Assembly: GCA_035463295.1 (NCBI GenBank)
Contig: DATHTK010000105.1
Coordinates: forward strand, 1-24,037
From: DATHTK01 sp035463295
GTDB taxonomy: Bacteria > Actinomycetota > Rubrobacteria > Rubrobacterales > Rubrobacteraceae
Reading direction: 5' to 3'
DNA length: 24,037 nucleotides
Part shown: in pieces, positions 1-7,357 of the stretch
How the letters are laid out: each line of letters opens with the position of its first letter
Numbering within the stretch: position 1 is the first letter of the stretch
Notes under the pieces: model-generated
What the model was told of the DNA's origin: nothing
Databases searched by the model: none
What the model saw: the letters and a program-made list of their open reading frames with translations, nothing else
Made by a program: the position numbers and the translations under genes

Positions 1-363
1 ACCTCGCACCCAGACGAAGTCGTCGAAGCCGCGGTCGTAGCCGAAGCCGTTTCGGATAAAGAAGGGTGTGTCGACTATGCCCATCGTCGTGTAGCCTGCC
101 CGCGAGAGAACCTCGGGTAGCGTCATGAGGTGCCGCGGCAGCGGTTCCCATCCCATGTGGGTGTAGGAGAATGTCCCCGTCAGGATGTCCGCGCGGGCGG
201 GCATGGTGGGGAAGGAGGAGATCTTATGCTCCTCGAAGACCACCGAGGAGCGGGCGAAGTTGTCGATGTGGGGGGTCTTTATCCAGGGGTTGCCGTAAGC
301 CCCGAGGTGGTCGCGACGTAGCGTGTCGGCGACCACGACCAAGATGTTGGGACGTGCACTCAT
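1..363 (-). CDS. Sulfatase-like hydrolase, N-terminal part (truncated by window edge)
   Basis: The first 121 residues of a protein that runs off the left edge. It begins MSARPNILVVVADTLRRDHL, followed by GAYGNPWIKTPHIDNFA, the N-terminal signature of the sulfatase / alkaline-phosphatase superfamily; D13 is the expected metal ligand. The active-site segment (residues 50-63) reads SFPTMPARADILTG. In type I sulfatases this is C/S-x-P-S-R-x-x-x-L-T-G, with the Cys or Ser converted to formylglycine. Here the nucleophile position is Thr53 and the following Ser is Ala56, while Arg57 and LTG are kept. That fits a Thr-nucleophile phosphatase, phosphodiesterase or phosphonate hydrolase relative better than a true sulfatase. 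The ATG has a strong AGGAGG 8 bases upstream. The orphan gene ending at 396 lies 32 bp upstream on the same strand and is probably co-transcribed. Superfamily is sure; substrate is unknown. Confidence 0.88.
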   Translation of the reverse strand, partial: MSARPNILVVVADTLRRDHLGAYGNPWIKTPHIDNFARSSVVFEEHKISSFPTMPARADILTGTFSYTHMGWEPLPRHLMTLPEVLSRAGYTTMGIVDTPFFIRNGFGYDRGFDDFVWVRG

Positions 364-395
364 ACACGGGTCCTCCTGCGTCGGTTCCTCTCGCG

Positions 396-698
396 TTACC
401 GACGTCGGAGAGGCGGAGCGCGACGCCCGGCGAGGTACTGCCCACCCTCCAGCCGGCCTTTGCTCCCCAGAGCCCCGTGAGACCACCAACGCATGTGGCC
501 CCAGCGCTCGAAGATAAAGCGCGCCAGCTCGGACGGATCGCCGACCAGACACCGCGAGATGCGTCCCGCGCGCGGAAGCTTGTGGAACAGAACCACCCAG
601 CCTCCGTGCGGGATTGCCGCAGCCCCGATCCACGCGCGCGACGCGCCCCGAACGGCCGGGATGGAACCGCGCACTACCGTGTCCACCGTGTTGCGCAT
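396..698 (-). CDS. Hypothetical protein, 100 aa
   Basis: Open frame starting MRNTVDTVVRGSIPAVRG and ending in a basic PPLRRR tail at a TAA. I do not recognise a family. The protein is rich in Trp, Gly and Arg, with a short hydrophobic run (IGAAAIPHGGWVVLF) and a FERWGHMRWW segment. Third codon positions are strongly GC-biased, and a plausible promoter (TTGAAG, 17-bp spacer, TATTTG) lies just upstream, which argues for a real gene. The ribosome site is weak: GAGAGACGGG ends 7 bases before the ATG. It precedes the sulfatase-like gene on the same strand by 32 bp. It could instead be a leader transcript of that gene. Confidence 0.5.
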   Translation of the reverse strand: MRNTVDTVVRGSIPAVRGASRAWIGAAAIPHGGWVVLFHKLPRAGRISRCLVGDPSELARFIFERWGHMRWWSHGALGSKGRLEGGQYLAGRRAPPLRRR

Positions 699-723
699 AA
701 AGAACCCGTCTCTCTGAAAAGAA

Positions 724-752
724 CAAATACCACATCACGCATGTTGCTTCAA
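724..752 (-). promoter_or_regulatory. Candidate sigma-70 promoter for the minus-strand gene pair
   Basis: On the minus strand TTGAAG (747-752) is separated by 17 bp from TATTTG (724-729), about 26 bp before the ATG at 698. It lies in one of the few AT-rich patches of this end of the window (about 715-775). Confidence 0.5.
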
Positions 753-1046
753 CAGAAAAATTAGGTACAAATTTCCTGGGGGGTGTAAGGTGGTCTCTCT
801 GACCCTATCGTCGGGTCATGGGGGGGAGGTTCTCGGTGCGAAAGGGCTGCAAGTCGGTGATAAACAGCGCTCTGTGGGCTGGGTGGAGGCGGGTACAGGT
901 GGGGCATCGGGTGCATGTGCACCGGGAGGGGGAGGGATCGCGGCCGGTGCTCTGGCGTTTGACCGGGGGTAGCGACGGGACTAGAGTACTCTCCTGTGAT
1001 GATGCTCCCGGACACAGGTCGGTTGCGCCATTAGCACCTCGCCGTG

Positions 1047-1055
1047 TGTTACAAT
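1047..1055 (+). promoter_or_regulatory. Extended -10 promoter for the nucleotidyltransferase-phosphoesterase-permease operon
   Basis: TGTTACAAT is an extended -10 (TG-N-TACAAT; hexamer at 1050-1055). No good -35 is seen at 16-18 bp, as is common for extended -10 promoters. Predicted transcription start is near 1062, about 88 bp before the GTG. Confidence 0.5.
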
Positions 1056-1149
1056 GCGCACTAATCACCTTCCGCAAACGGAATCAGGGAAAGCCGGAGT
1101 TTCAGGGCGTGGATAACGGATCCTGCGGGCCCTCACTGGTGGTGGGGCT

Positions 1150-1911
1150 GTGACCGGCGGCATCCGCTCGGACATGGAAGAGGAGGCCCTGCGGGTCGCG
1201 CGGGCGGCTGAGAGGGAGGGGATCGACCTCAGGCTGCTGGGCGGGGTAGCGATCAAGATGCGGGCCGAGGACGGGTTACACCCGGCGTTCCGGCGGGAGT
1301 ACGCGGACCTCGACTGGATCGCGCCCAAGGGCGCCTCGGGGGCTGCCCAGAAGCTCTTCGAGGCTCTGGGCTACTCGCCGCAGGTCCGCTTCAACGCGAT
1401 CCACGGTCGCGAGCGGCTCCTCTTCTTCGACGAACAGCACGAACGGCAGGTCGACGTTCTGATCGGTGCCTTCAGGATGTCCCACGAGATCCGGCTCGGC
1501 GAGCGGCTCGCTCTGGAGCCCTTGACGATCCCGCTGGCCGAGTTGATGTTGACGAAGTTGCAGATCGTGGAGCTCAACGAGAAGGACGTGAAGGACGCTC
1601 TGGCGCTGCTCTACGACCATCCGGTCGAGGACGAGGATGGGGACGCGGTCAATGGCGGGCAGATCGCGCGGCTGTGCGCCTCGGACTGGGGTCTGTGGCG
1701 CACCTTCACCGCCAACCTCGACGCTCTCGGAGGTCGCCTCGCACCCTACGACCTGTCCGATGAGGACAAGCGGCGAATACACGGTCGCATCCGCGAGCTG
1801 CAAGAGCGCATCGAGGAGGAGCCGAAGACCTTCGTTTGGAAGATGAGATCCAAGATTGGCGACCGCAAGCGGTGGTACGACCTGCCCGAAGAAGTGGACG
1901 GAGGCCCCTGA
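1150..1911 (+). CDS. Nucleotidyltransferase-fold protein (AbiEii/MNT-like), 253 aa
   Basis: Contains the core signature of the DNA-polymerase-beta-type nucleotidyltransferase superfamily: LLGGVAI (Gly-Gly at residues 31-32), ADLDWI (D53 and D55, the DxD metal ligands) and QVDVLIG (D102, the third acid). All three catalytic acids are present, so the fold is probably active. Further on, PLAELMLTKLQIVELNEKDVKD (Lys136, Lys145-Asp146, Asp149) resembles the Lys and KD-x-x-D helix of AbiEii-type proteins. These families transfer nucleotides to proteins, RNA or small molecules; the target here cannot be told. The start is GTG at 1150 with only a weak G-rich site; ATG at 1174 is possible. An in-frame stop at 1114 excludes longer forms. 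Its TGA shares one base with the next gene's ATG, so the two are translationally coupled. Confidence 0.75.
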   Translation: MTGGIRSDMEEEALRVARAAEREGIDLRLLGGVAIKMRAEDGLHPAFRREYADLDWIAPKGASGAAQKLFEALGYSPQVRFNAIHGRERLLFFDEQHERQVDVLIGAFRMSHEIRLGERLALEPLTIPLAELMLTKLQIVELNEKDVKDALALLYDHPVEDEDGDAVNGGQIARLCASDWGLWRTFTANLDALGGRLAPYDLSDEDKRRIHGRIRELQERIEEEPKTFVWKMRSKIGDRKRWYDLPEEVDGGP

Positions 1912-2885
1912 TGTTCTCTCGACTCTTTTCCCGAGAACCCGATACGCGGCTGTTCTTCGCGACCGACATCCACGGTTCGGAGACTTGTTGGCGCAAGTTC
2001 CTGAACTCCGGCAAGCACTACGAGGCCAAAGTCCTCATCCTCGGCGGGGACATGACGGGCAAGGCGCTCGTCCCGATAGTCGAGCGGGGGGCGGGGCGCT
2101 GGCACGCCACGCTCCTGGAGAACCGCTACGACTTCGAAAGCGAGGACGAGGTAGAGGAGTTCGAGGAGTCGGTCCAGCGGCGCGGCTACTACCCGTTCCG
2201 CACCGAGCCGGACCAGATGGCCGAGCTCGAGTCGGACGAGAAGCTGCGCGACGAGCTCTTCCACGAGAAGATGCTCGGGACCGTCGAGCGCTGGATGCGG
2301 ATGGCCGACGAGAAGTTCGAGGGCACCGGCGTCGAGTGCTTCGTGAGCCCGGGCAACGACGACCAGTTCGAGGTCGACGAGATCATCTCCTCCGCCCGGC
2401 ACGTGAAGCTCGCCGAGGGGCGGGTGATGGAGTTCGGCAACTTCCAGATAGCCTCGACCGGCTGGTCGAACCGGACCCCCTGGGATACCTACCGCGAGGA
2501 GGACGAGGAGGACCTCAAAGAGCGCCTTCGCAAGATGACCTCTCAGGTTACCGCCCCGCCGGAGAAGACGATCTACAACTTCCACTGCCCGCCGTACGCC
2601 TCGGGTCTCGACGAGGCCCCGGAGATCACCGAGGACATGCGCCCCAAAGACGCGGGCCGCTCGACGATCCCGGTCGGCTCTACGGCGGTCAGAGAGATTA
2701 TAGAGGAGGGGCAGCCGGCCCTCTCGCTGCACGGCCACATACACGAGGCCCGGGGCAACACTAGAATCGGGCGCACGCTTTGCATCAACCCGGGCAGCTC
2801 CTACGAGCAGGGACAACTGCTCGGCGCCGTGGTGGACCTCGACGGCAAGAACAAGGTCAAGCGCTTCGTACTCACTAGCGGATAA
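1911..2885 (+). CDS. Calcineurin-like metallophosphoesterase, 324 aa
   Basis: All metal-binding motifs of the calcineurin-like phosphoesterase family are present in order: D-x-H (ATDIHG, D19 and H21), GGD (LILGGDM, D47), GND (PGNDD, N149-D150), a lone His (NFHCPP, H225) and GHxH (HGHIH, H276 and H278). INPGS at 293-297 is typical of YfcE-like members. A long acidic helical insertion (about 75-135) separates the second and third motifs and may determine substrate choice. The start is the ATG at 1911: GGAGG lies 6 bases upstream and the codon overlaps the upstream TGA. A TTG further upstream would only add residues inside the nucleotidyltransferase gene. The pairing with a nucleotidyltransferase suggests a nucleotide or phosphodiester substrate, but that is inference. 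Confidence 0.92.
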   Translation: MFSRLFSREPDTRLFFATDIHGSETCWRKFLNSGKHYEAKVLILGGDMTGKALVPIVERGAGRWHATLLENRYDFESEDEVEEFEESVQRRGYYPFRTEPDQMAELESDEKLRDELFHEKMLGTVERWMRMADEKFEGTGVECFVSPGNDDQFEVDEIISSARHVKLAEGRVMEFGNFQIASTGWSNRTPWDTYREEDEEDLKERLRKMTSQVTAPPEKTIYNFHCPPYASGLDEAPEITEDMRPKDAGRSTIPVGSTAVREIIEEGQPALSLHGHIHEARGNTRIGRTLCINPGSSYEQGQLLGAVVDLDGKNKVKRFVLTSG

Positions 2886-2900
2886 GAGGAGGATAGACCG

Positions 2901-4502
2901 GTGGCGACTAACACTACGAGTTCCGGCGCGGGGGACCTCTTCCAGCGGAAAGCGACGGGTCTTCTACGCGGCTGGTCGGTGTGGGACGCTTTTATCTACG
3001 CGACGTTCTCGATCAACCTGATAACCCTCGGGCTCTTTATTCTCTCTTATGCGCCCTTTATCCCGGACGGCGCGCTGATCCCCGCAATAATCCTCTCGGG
3101 CCTGTACCTTATCTTCCAGGCGATCACCTACGCTTCCCTGATCGCCGTGATGCCTCGCGCCGGCGGCGACTACGTGTGGATGAGCCGGATCCTCGGTGGC
3201 GGCGTGGGGTTCGTGCTGGCGGTTACGGGCTGGTGGTTCATCCTCTGGCACTGGGTTCCCATTTACGCGGACATCCTCGTGAAGGAGGTCTTCGTTCCGT
3301 TCTCGGCGATTCTGGGCCTGGACGGGATCGAGGCCTTTTTCGGCGAGGCGGTCGGCCTGTTCACCGCGTGTGTGATCGTTGCACTCCTGGCCTCGGCCCT
3401 GATATCGCTCGGAATGAGGGGCTACGCCCGCGTTCAGAAGATCTGCTTCTACGGTGGCCTGTTCGGCCTCGCGTTCATGCTTGTGTTGTTGCTCGTGAGC
3501 TCGCGCTCGGACTTCGTATCCGCTTTCAACGCCGGAGCGAGCGAGTTCCTCGGCGCGTCGGGCAACGCCTACCAGCAAACCCTCGAAGCTGGTCGGGACG
3601 CTACCCCGACCGCGACCGCTCTCACCCCCACCCTGCTTCTCATCCCGTTTCTGGCGTTCTTCAACCTGTTCTCGAACTGGGGCGCCACTCTCTACGGCGA
3701 GGTCAGGGGAGCCTCCGACTTCCGCAAGAACATCTACGCGATGGGGGGAGCGCTCGTCGTAACCTCCTCTATCGCCGTCGTTATGCTCCTCCTGTTCGCC
3801 AAGACGTTCGGCTGGGACTTCTACTACGCGGCGAACGGCGCCTTCTGGGCCGGCGAGGGTGCGATCTCGGCGTGGCCCTACCCGGGCTTGCTCGCGGCGT
3901 TTCTTCTGGAGAACCCCGTGCTGCAGCTCATCCTGATCGGGCTGATGTCGCTGTGGTTCTTCGGATGGGTGGGCACGGTGTTCATGTCGTCGACCCGGGT
4001 CGTCTTCGCTACGGCTTTCGACCGGGTGCTTCCCGAGTGGGTGTCGAAGACCTCGCGTAACGGCGTCCCTTACGCCGCGTTGCTGCTCATGCTAATTCCG
4101 TCCATCCCGATCAGTTACATGTACGCTTTCGGGGAGGACTTCGCTACCTGGACGCTGAACGCTACGCTCGTCATAGCGGTGACCTTCTTCGGTTCCGCGG
4201 TCGCGGCGGCGGTACTGCCCTGGCGCCGCCCCGACATCTACAACGCCTCGCCCATCGCCCGCTACAACGTTCTGGGGATACCCCTCGTCACGATCGCCGC
4301 GGTTGCCTTTCTGGCCTTTCTCTCCTTCTGTCTCTACCAGTGGGTGACGAACGACGTCTACGGTATCAACAACACGTCCTCGTTTATCTACCTCGGCGCC
4401 ATGTACTTGCTTGCGCTGGTGATTTACGTCGGCTTCAGGCTTCTCCGGCGCGCGCAGGGCATGGACCTGAACATGGTCTACAGCGAAATCCCCGAGGAGT
4501 AG
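2901..4502 (+). CDS. APC-family amino acid permease, 533 aa
   Basis: A polytopic inner-membrane protein with about 12 hydrophobic segments (roughly 29-50, 58-82, 101-123, 150-170, 181-200, 242-262, 280-300, 335-365, 391-410, 418-440, 457-480, 495-513). The MPRAGGDYVWMSR motif at 84-96, after the second helix, is characteristic of the amino acid-polyamine-organocation superfamily, and the ERVFA-equivalent loop appears as STRVVFATAFDRVLPEW (364-380). It would import an amino acid, amine or related solute using an ion gradient; the substrate cannot be read from sequence. The C-terminus MDLNMVYSEIPEE is acidic and cytoplasmic. The GTG start has GAGGAGG about 8 bases upstream. It follows the phosphoesterase by 15 bp, so the three genes form one operon. 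Confidence 0.9.
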   Translation: MATNTTSSGAGDLFQRKATGLLRGWSVWDAFIYATFSINLITLGLFILSYAPFIPDGALIPAIILSGLYLIFQAITYASLIAVMPRAGGDYVWMSRILGGGVGFVLAVTGWWFILWHWVPIYADILVKEVFVPFSAILGLDGIEAFFGEAVGLFTACVIVALLASALISLGMRGYARVQKICFYGGLFGLAFMLVLLLVSSRSDFVSAFNAGASEFLGASGNAYQQTLEAGRDATPTATALTPTLLLIPFLAFFNLFSNWGATLYGEVRGASDFRKNIYAMGGALVVTSSIAVVMLLLFAKTFGWDFYYAANGAFWAGEGAISAWPYPGLLAAFLLENPVLQLILIGLMSLWFFGWVGTVFMSSTRVVFATAFDRVLPEWVSKTSRNGVPYAALLLMLIPSIPISYMYAFGEDFATWTLNATLVIAVTFFGSAVAAAVLPWRRPDIYNASPIARYNVLGIPLVTIAAVAFLAFLSFCLYQWVTNDVYGINNTSSFIYLGAMYLLALVIYVGFRLLRRAQGMDLNMVYSEIPEE

Positions 4503-4526
4503 TCCGAACGCGGAGGTCTCGGCTCG

Positions 4527-5255
4527 TCAGCGGGCCGTGCCGGGGATGGCGTGGGCGGCGAGTTGGTAGTAGTAGGGCAGGCAGTGCTCGTAGGCCTCCT
4601 GGGCCCTCTCGGAGAGCACCGGGTCCTTGCGCTCCGCCCTTTTTATGCCGGTGCTCTGCTGCACCTTGGCGTGCCACTCGTCCCACATCTCCCACTCCTC
4701 GACCTCCCGTGACTCCCAGGACAGGGACCGGGGGTCGAAGGGGACGCCGAGACGCTCGCAGTAGGCGGATAGCACGGTCGTGGGGTTCTCGGAGAAGCTC
4801 ATGGCGTCTACCACGACGGGGTCTTCGCCGGCCTCCGCCGCGTACCTGAACGCCAAGTAGATCTGCTCGAAGCCGGTCTCCTCGAATGTGAAGTCCGGCC
4901 ACATCTTCTCCAGCGACGCTATGACGTACTTCGGGTCCCGGACGATAAAGCTGTTCGCGAAGCTGGAGATGAGACCGGGATCTAGCACCGCCTTGGCCTG
5001 GTAGGCCATGTCCTTGAGAAAAACGCGCCTCTCGCGGGGCCGCAAGACCTCCCGGAGCACGTTCTCGTAGCTGTACTCGGCGTTCGGCTCCTCATCCGAG
5101 TAGCGATCGCTGAGACGGTCGGGGCCGTAGTAGTAGGCGGCAGAGAAGGGCTCGTGGAGGACCTCGAAGTCGTCGCGCTCGACAAAGACCCTCTCGAACG
5201 CCGTCGAGAGCGAGCGTGGCACCGACCAGAGGGCTATGGGCCGCTGATCTTCCAT
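4527..5255 (-). CDS. Sulfotransferase-like protein, 242 aa
   Basis: Begins MEDQRPIALWSVPRSLSTAF. SVPRSLST (11-18) matches the 5'-phosphosulfate-binding loop of PAPS-dependent sulfotransferases, and FIVRDPKYVIAS (103-114) matches the 3'-phosphate-binding strand-helix with its R-D-P and Ser. HEPF (34-37) is typical of small soluble bacterial members. There is no membrane segment. The product should transfer a sulfuryl group from PAPS to a hydroxyl or amine of an unknown acceptor, although some members of the fold are not sulfotransferases. Its ATG directly abuts the TAG of the glycyl-tRNA synthetase gene (TAGATG), so its translation is coupled to that gene. It converges on the permease with a 24-bp gap that shows no obvious terminator. 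Confidence 0.78.
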   Translation of the reverse strand: MEDQRPIALWSVPRSLSTAFERVFVERDDFEVLHEPFSAAYYYGPDRLSDRYSDEEPNAEYSYENVLREVLRPRERRVFLKDMAYQAKAVLDPGLISSFANSFIVRDPKYVIASLEKMWPDFTFEETGFEQIYLAFRYAAEAGEDPVVVDAMSFSENPTTVLSAYCERLGVPFDPRSLSWESREVEEWEMWDEWHAKVQQSTGIKRAERKDPVLSERAQEAYEHCLPYYYQLAAHAIPGTAR

Positions 5256-6641
5256 CTAGCCGGAGATCAGAGCCCTCAGCCGCTCGCGGACCGCCTCTAT
5301 GGGGATGCGCTCCTGCTCCATGGTGTCGCGGTCGCGGATGGTGACCTTCTTGTCGTCGAGGGTGTCGAAATCCACGGTGACGCAAAAGGGCGTGCCGGCC
5401 TCGTCCTGGCGCCGGTAGCGGCGGCCGATGGAGCCCGAGTCGTCGTAGAAGATCCGGTAGTCGCCCTTGAGGTCGTCGTAGAGCTCGCGGGCGACGGTCG
5501 AGACGGGCTCCTTCTTGCTGAGGGGGAACACGGCGGCCTTTACGGGGGCGATACGGGGGTGGAGCTTGAGCACGGTACGCTCCTCGCCGCGGACCTCCTC
5601 CTCGGCGTAGGCGTCCACGAGCAGGGCGAGCATGATGCGGTCCGGACCCGCGGCGGGCTCGACGACGTAGGGGACGTAGCTCTCGTTTCTCGCCTGGTCG
5701 AAGTACTCTAGCCTCTCCCCGGAGAAGGCGGTGTGTTGCCTCAGGTCGTAGTCCGTGCGGTTGGCGATCCCCTCCAGCTCCGACCACCCGGAAAAAGGGA
5801 AGTTGTACTCGATGTCCACCGTGCGCTTCGAGTAGTGGGAGAGCTTCTCTCTCGGGTGCTCGTAACGGCGGAGGTTATCCGGGTCTATCCCCAGCGCCTC
5901 CGTGTACCAGTTCCATCGCTCCTCTAGCCAGTACTCGTGCCACTCCTCGTCGGTGCCGGGCTCGACGAAGAACTCCATCTCCATCTGCTCGAACTCGCGC
6001 GTGCGGAAGATGAAGTTGCCGGGTGTGATCTCGTTCCGGAAGGACTTCCCGATCTGGGCGATCCCGAACGGCACCTTTACCCGGCTCGTCTGAAGGACGT
6101 TCTTGAAGTTGACGAAGATGCCCTGCGCCGTCTCGGGCCTGAGGTAGGCGATGTTCTCCGGGGACTTGACCGGCCCCGTGTACGTCTCGAACATCAGGTT
6201 GAAGGGGCGAACCGGGGCGAAGTCCCGCCCGCCGTCCACCGGGTCCTTTATCCGGTCGTCCTCGACGATGATCCTCGTCAACTCCTCGGCGCTCATCCCC
6301 TCGGCGTCGATATCTGTCGCCGCCTCGATCAGGTGGTCGGCCCGGTAACGGCGACCGCTCGTGCGGCTCTCGACGAGCATGTCGTTGAAGGTGCCGACGT
6401 GCCCGGAGGCCTCCCACACCTTGGGGTGCATGATGATGGCGGCGTCTATGCCCACGACGTCGTCGCGCATGTGGACGATGCGCCGCCACCACTCCTCCTT
6501 CACGTTGCGCTTCATCTCGACGCCCAGGGGTCCGTAGTCGTAGGAGGAGCGGATGCCGCCGTAGATCTCGGAGCTCTGATACACAAAGCCCCGACGCTTG
6601 CAGAACGCGACTATCTTCTCCATCGAAACCGTTTGCGACAT
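5256..6641 (-). CDS. glyS: Glycyl-tRNA synthetase (dimeric alpha2 type), 461 aa
   Basis: Class II aminoacyl-tRNA synthetase that charges tRNA-Gly with glycine in the cytoplasm. The N-terminus (KRRGFVYQSSEIYGG, SYDYGPLGVEMKRN) and VWEASGHVGTFNDMLVE (75-91, motif 1 region) are diagnostic of the eukaryote/archaea/Gram-positive-type dimer rather than the alpha2beta2 enzyme. Motif 2 is FRNEITPGNFIFRTREFEQ (201-219) and motif 3 is EPAAGPDRIMLALL (328-341). The C-terminal anticodon-binding domain follows from about 355 (HPRIAPVKAAVFPL, then DDSGSIGRRYRRQDEAGTPF). The length matches the family. The ATG has GGAGGG about 4 bases upstream. A promoter TTCAAC-18 bp-TATACT lies upstream. The sulfotransferase-like gene is directly fused in the transcript. 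Confidence 0.97.
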   Translation of the reverse strand: MSQTVSMEKIVAFCKRRGFVYQSSEIYGGIRSSYDYGPLGVEMKRNVKEEWWRRIVHMRDDVVGIDAAIIMHPKVWEASGHVGTFNDMLVESRTSGRRYRADHLIEAATDIDAEGMSAEELTRIIVEDDRIKDPVDGGRDFAPVRPFNLMFETYTGPVKSPENIAYLRPETAQGIFVNFKNVLQTSRVKVPFGIAQIGKSFRNEITPGNFIFRTREFEQMEMEFFVEPGTDEEWHEYWLEERWNWYTEALGIDPDNLRRYEHPREKLSHYSKRTVDIEYNFPFSGWSELEGIANRTDYDLRQHTAFSGERLEYFDQARNESYVPYVVEPAAGPDRIMLALLVDAYAEEEVRGEERTVLKLHPRIAPVKAAVFPLSKKEPVSTVARELYDDLKGDYRIFYDDSGSIGRRYRRQDEAGTPFCVTVDFDTLDDKKVTIRDRDTMEQERIPIEAVRERLRALISG

Positions 6642-6685
6642 CGACCCTCCGGACTGATTATGTAGGCGTGAAGCCGTGAACGGAG

Positions 6686-6715
6686 AGTATAGCCCAGCGG
6701 GCTGCCCGAGTTGAA
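6686..6715 (-). promoter_or_regulatory. Candidate glyS promoter
   Basis: On the minus strand TTCAAC (6710-6715) and TATACT (6686-6691) are separated by 18 bp. The -10 is good, the -35 weak. It shares a 110-bp divergent region with the DUF4126 gene. No T-box leader structure was seen between it and the ATG. Confidence 0.5.
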
Positions 6716-6737
6716 CCGGAGCGGCAACACACTAAGA

Positions 6738-6743
6738 TATAAT
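6738..6743 (+). promoter_or_regulatory. Perfect -10 box placing transcription start at the ATG (leaderless)
   Basis: TATAAT ends 7 bases before the ATG at 6751, so transcription should begin at or within a base of the start codon. No Shine-Dalgarno sequence fits between them. The nearest -35-like TTGAAC (6711-6716) is at an unfavourable 21-bp spacing. Confidence 0.6.
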
Positions 6744-6750
6744 CCTTCAG

Positions 6751-7329
6751 ATGGAGTCTCTTTTCGCGCTCGGCATCGGCATCGGAATCGCCTCTGTGGC
6801 GGGGGTCAGGGCGTTCGCGCCGCTCGCGCTGGCCGCTTTGATCCTCGGCGTTCTCGTGAGCCCGCCGGAGGCGCTGCGGCCGCTCTCTGTGGGCATGAGC
6901 GCGATCGGCGCGCTCTTCGCGCTGGCGGTACTCGAGTCGGTGCTCGACAAGTTCTCGGCCCTCGAGCGACCGCTGAACTGGGCTATGGTGCCGGTGCGGG
7001 CCGCCGTCGGTGCGGTCCTCTTCGCGGCGACCATGGCGCTCGAGAGCCCGGGGACGCTGGCGCCGTGGCTCATCGCCGGGGCCCTGGTGGCCGGGGCGGT
7101 GGCGATATCCAAGGTCTATTTACGGCCCTCGGTCCGGAGGCAGTCCGCGGGGGTCTCACCGACGTTTCTGAGCGTGTGCGAAGACCTGGTGGGCGTCGCG
7201 GGCGGCGCCCTGGCGTTCTTCGTCCCTTACCTGCCGGCGTTGCTGGTCGCCTTCCTGCTCCTCTTCTACTACCGCGTGCGGAAGAGACGGGGCCGGAAGT
7301 TCGGGGGTTTGCGAATCCTCGGCGACTAG
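6751..7329 (+). CDS. DUF4126 integral membrane protein, 192 aa
   Basis: Begins MESLFALGIGIGIASVAGVR and continues AFAPLALAALILGV, the characteristic N-terminus of DUF4126 membrane proteins. There are about five hydrophobic segments (roughly 4-22, 24-40, 47-65, 81-118, 148-178) and a basic cytoplasmic tail (RVRKRRGRKFGG). The biochemical function of the family is unknown. The start is set by the hydrophobic N-terminus and by the perfect -10 box 7 bases upstream, which implies a leaderless mRNA. It is the first gene of a plus-strand set; the kinase-like gene begins 28 bp downstream. Confidence 0.8.
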   Translation: MESLFALGIGIGIASVAGVRAFAPLALAALILGVLVSPPEALRPLSVGMSAIGALFALAVLESVLDKFSALERPLNWAMVPVRAAVGAVLFAATMALESPGTLAPWLIAGALVAGAVAISKVYLRPSVRRQSAGVSPTFLSVCEDLVGVAGGALAFFVPYLPALLVAFLLLFYYRVRKRRGRKFGGLRILGD

Positions 7330-7357
7330 TCTACCGTGCTGCGCACCCGGGGGTGCC

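Larger units (their letters stand above)
699..1149. other. Gene-free divergent intergenic region
   Basis: The 451 bp between the divergent starts at 698 and 1150. It holds a minus-strand promoter near 724-752, then a G-rich stretch (about 780-980) with no convincing gene, then the candidate plus-strand promoter at 1047-1055. Just past the latter, TTCCG-CAAA-CGGAA (1070-1083) forms a perfect small inverted repeat at the predicted 5' end of the transcript. The open frame at 818-1153 has no family resemblance or ribosome site and I do not accept it. Confidence 0.6.

Noticed and set aside
171..764. Plus-strand open frame of 197 codons
   Set aside because: It is antisense to the sulfatase-like gene and the 100-aa gene, is rich in Arg/Pro as expected of a GC-rich shadow frame, and has no family pattern or ribosome site.
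818..1153. Plus-strand open frame of 111 codons in the intergenic region
   Set aside because: There is no ribosome site and no coherent protein pattern, and it overlaps the promoter of the following operon.
1746..2816. Minus-strand open frame of 356 codons
   Set aside because: It is antisense to the metallophosphoesterase, whose motifs are complete; a typical GC-rich shadow.
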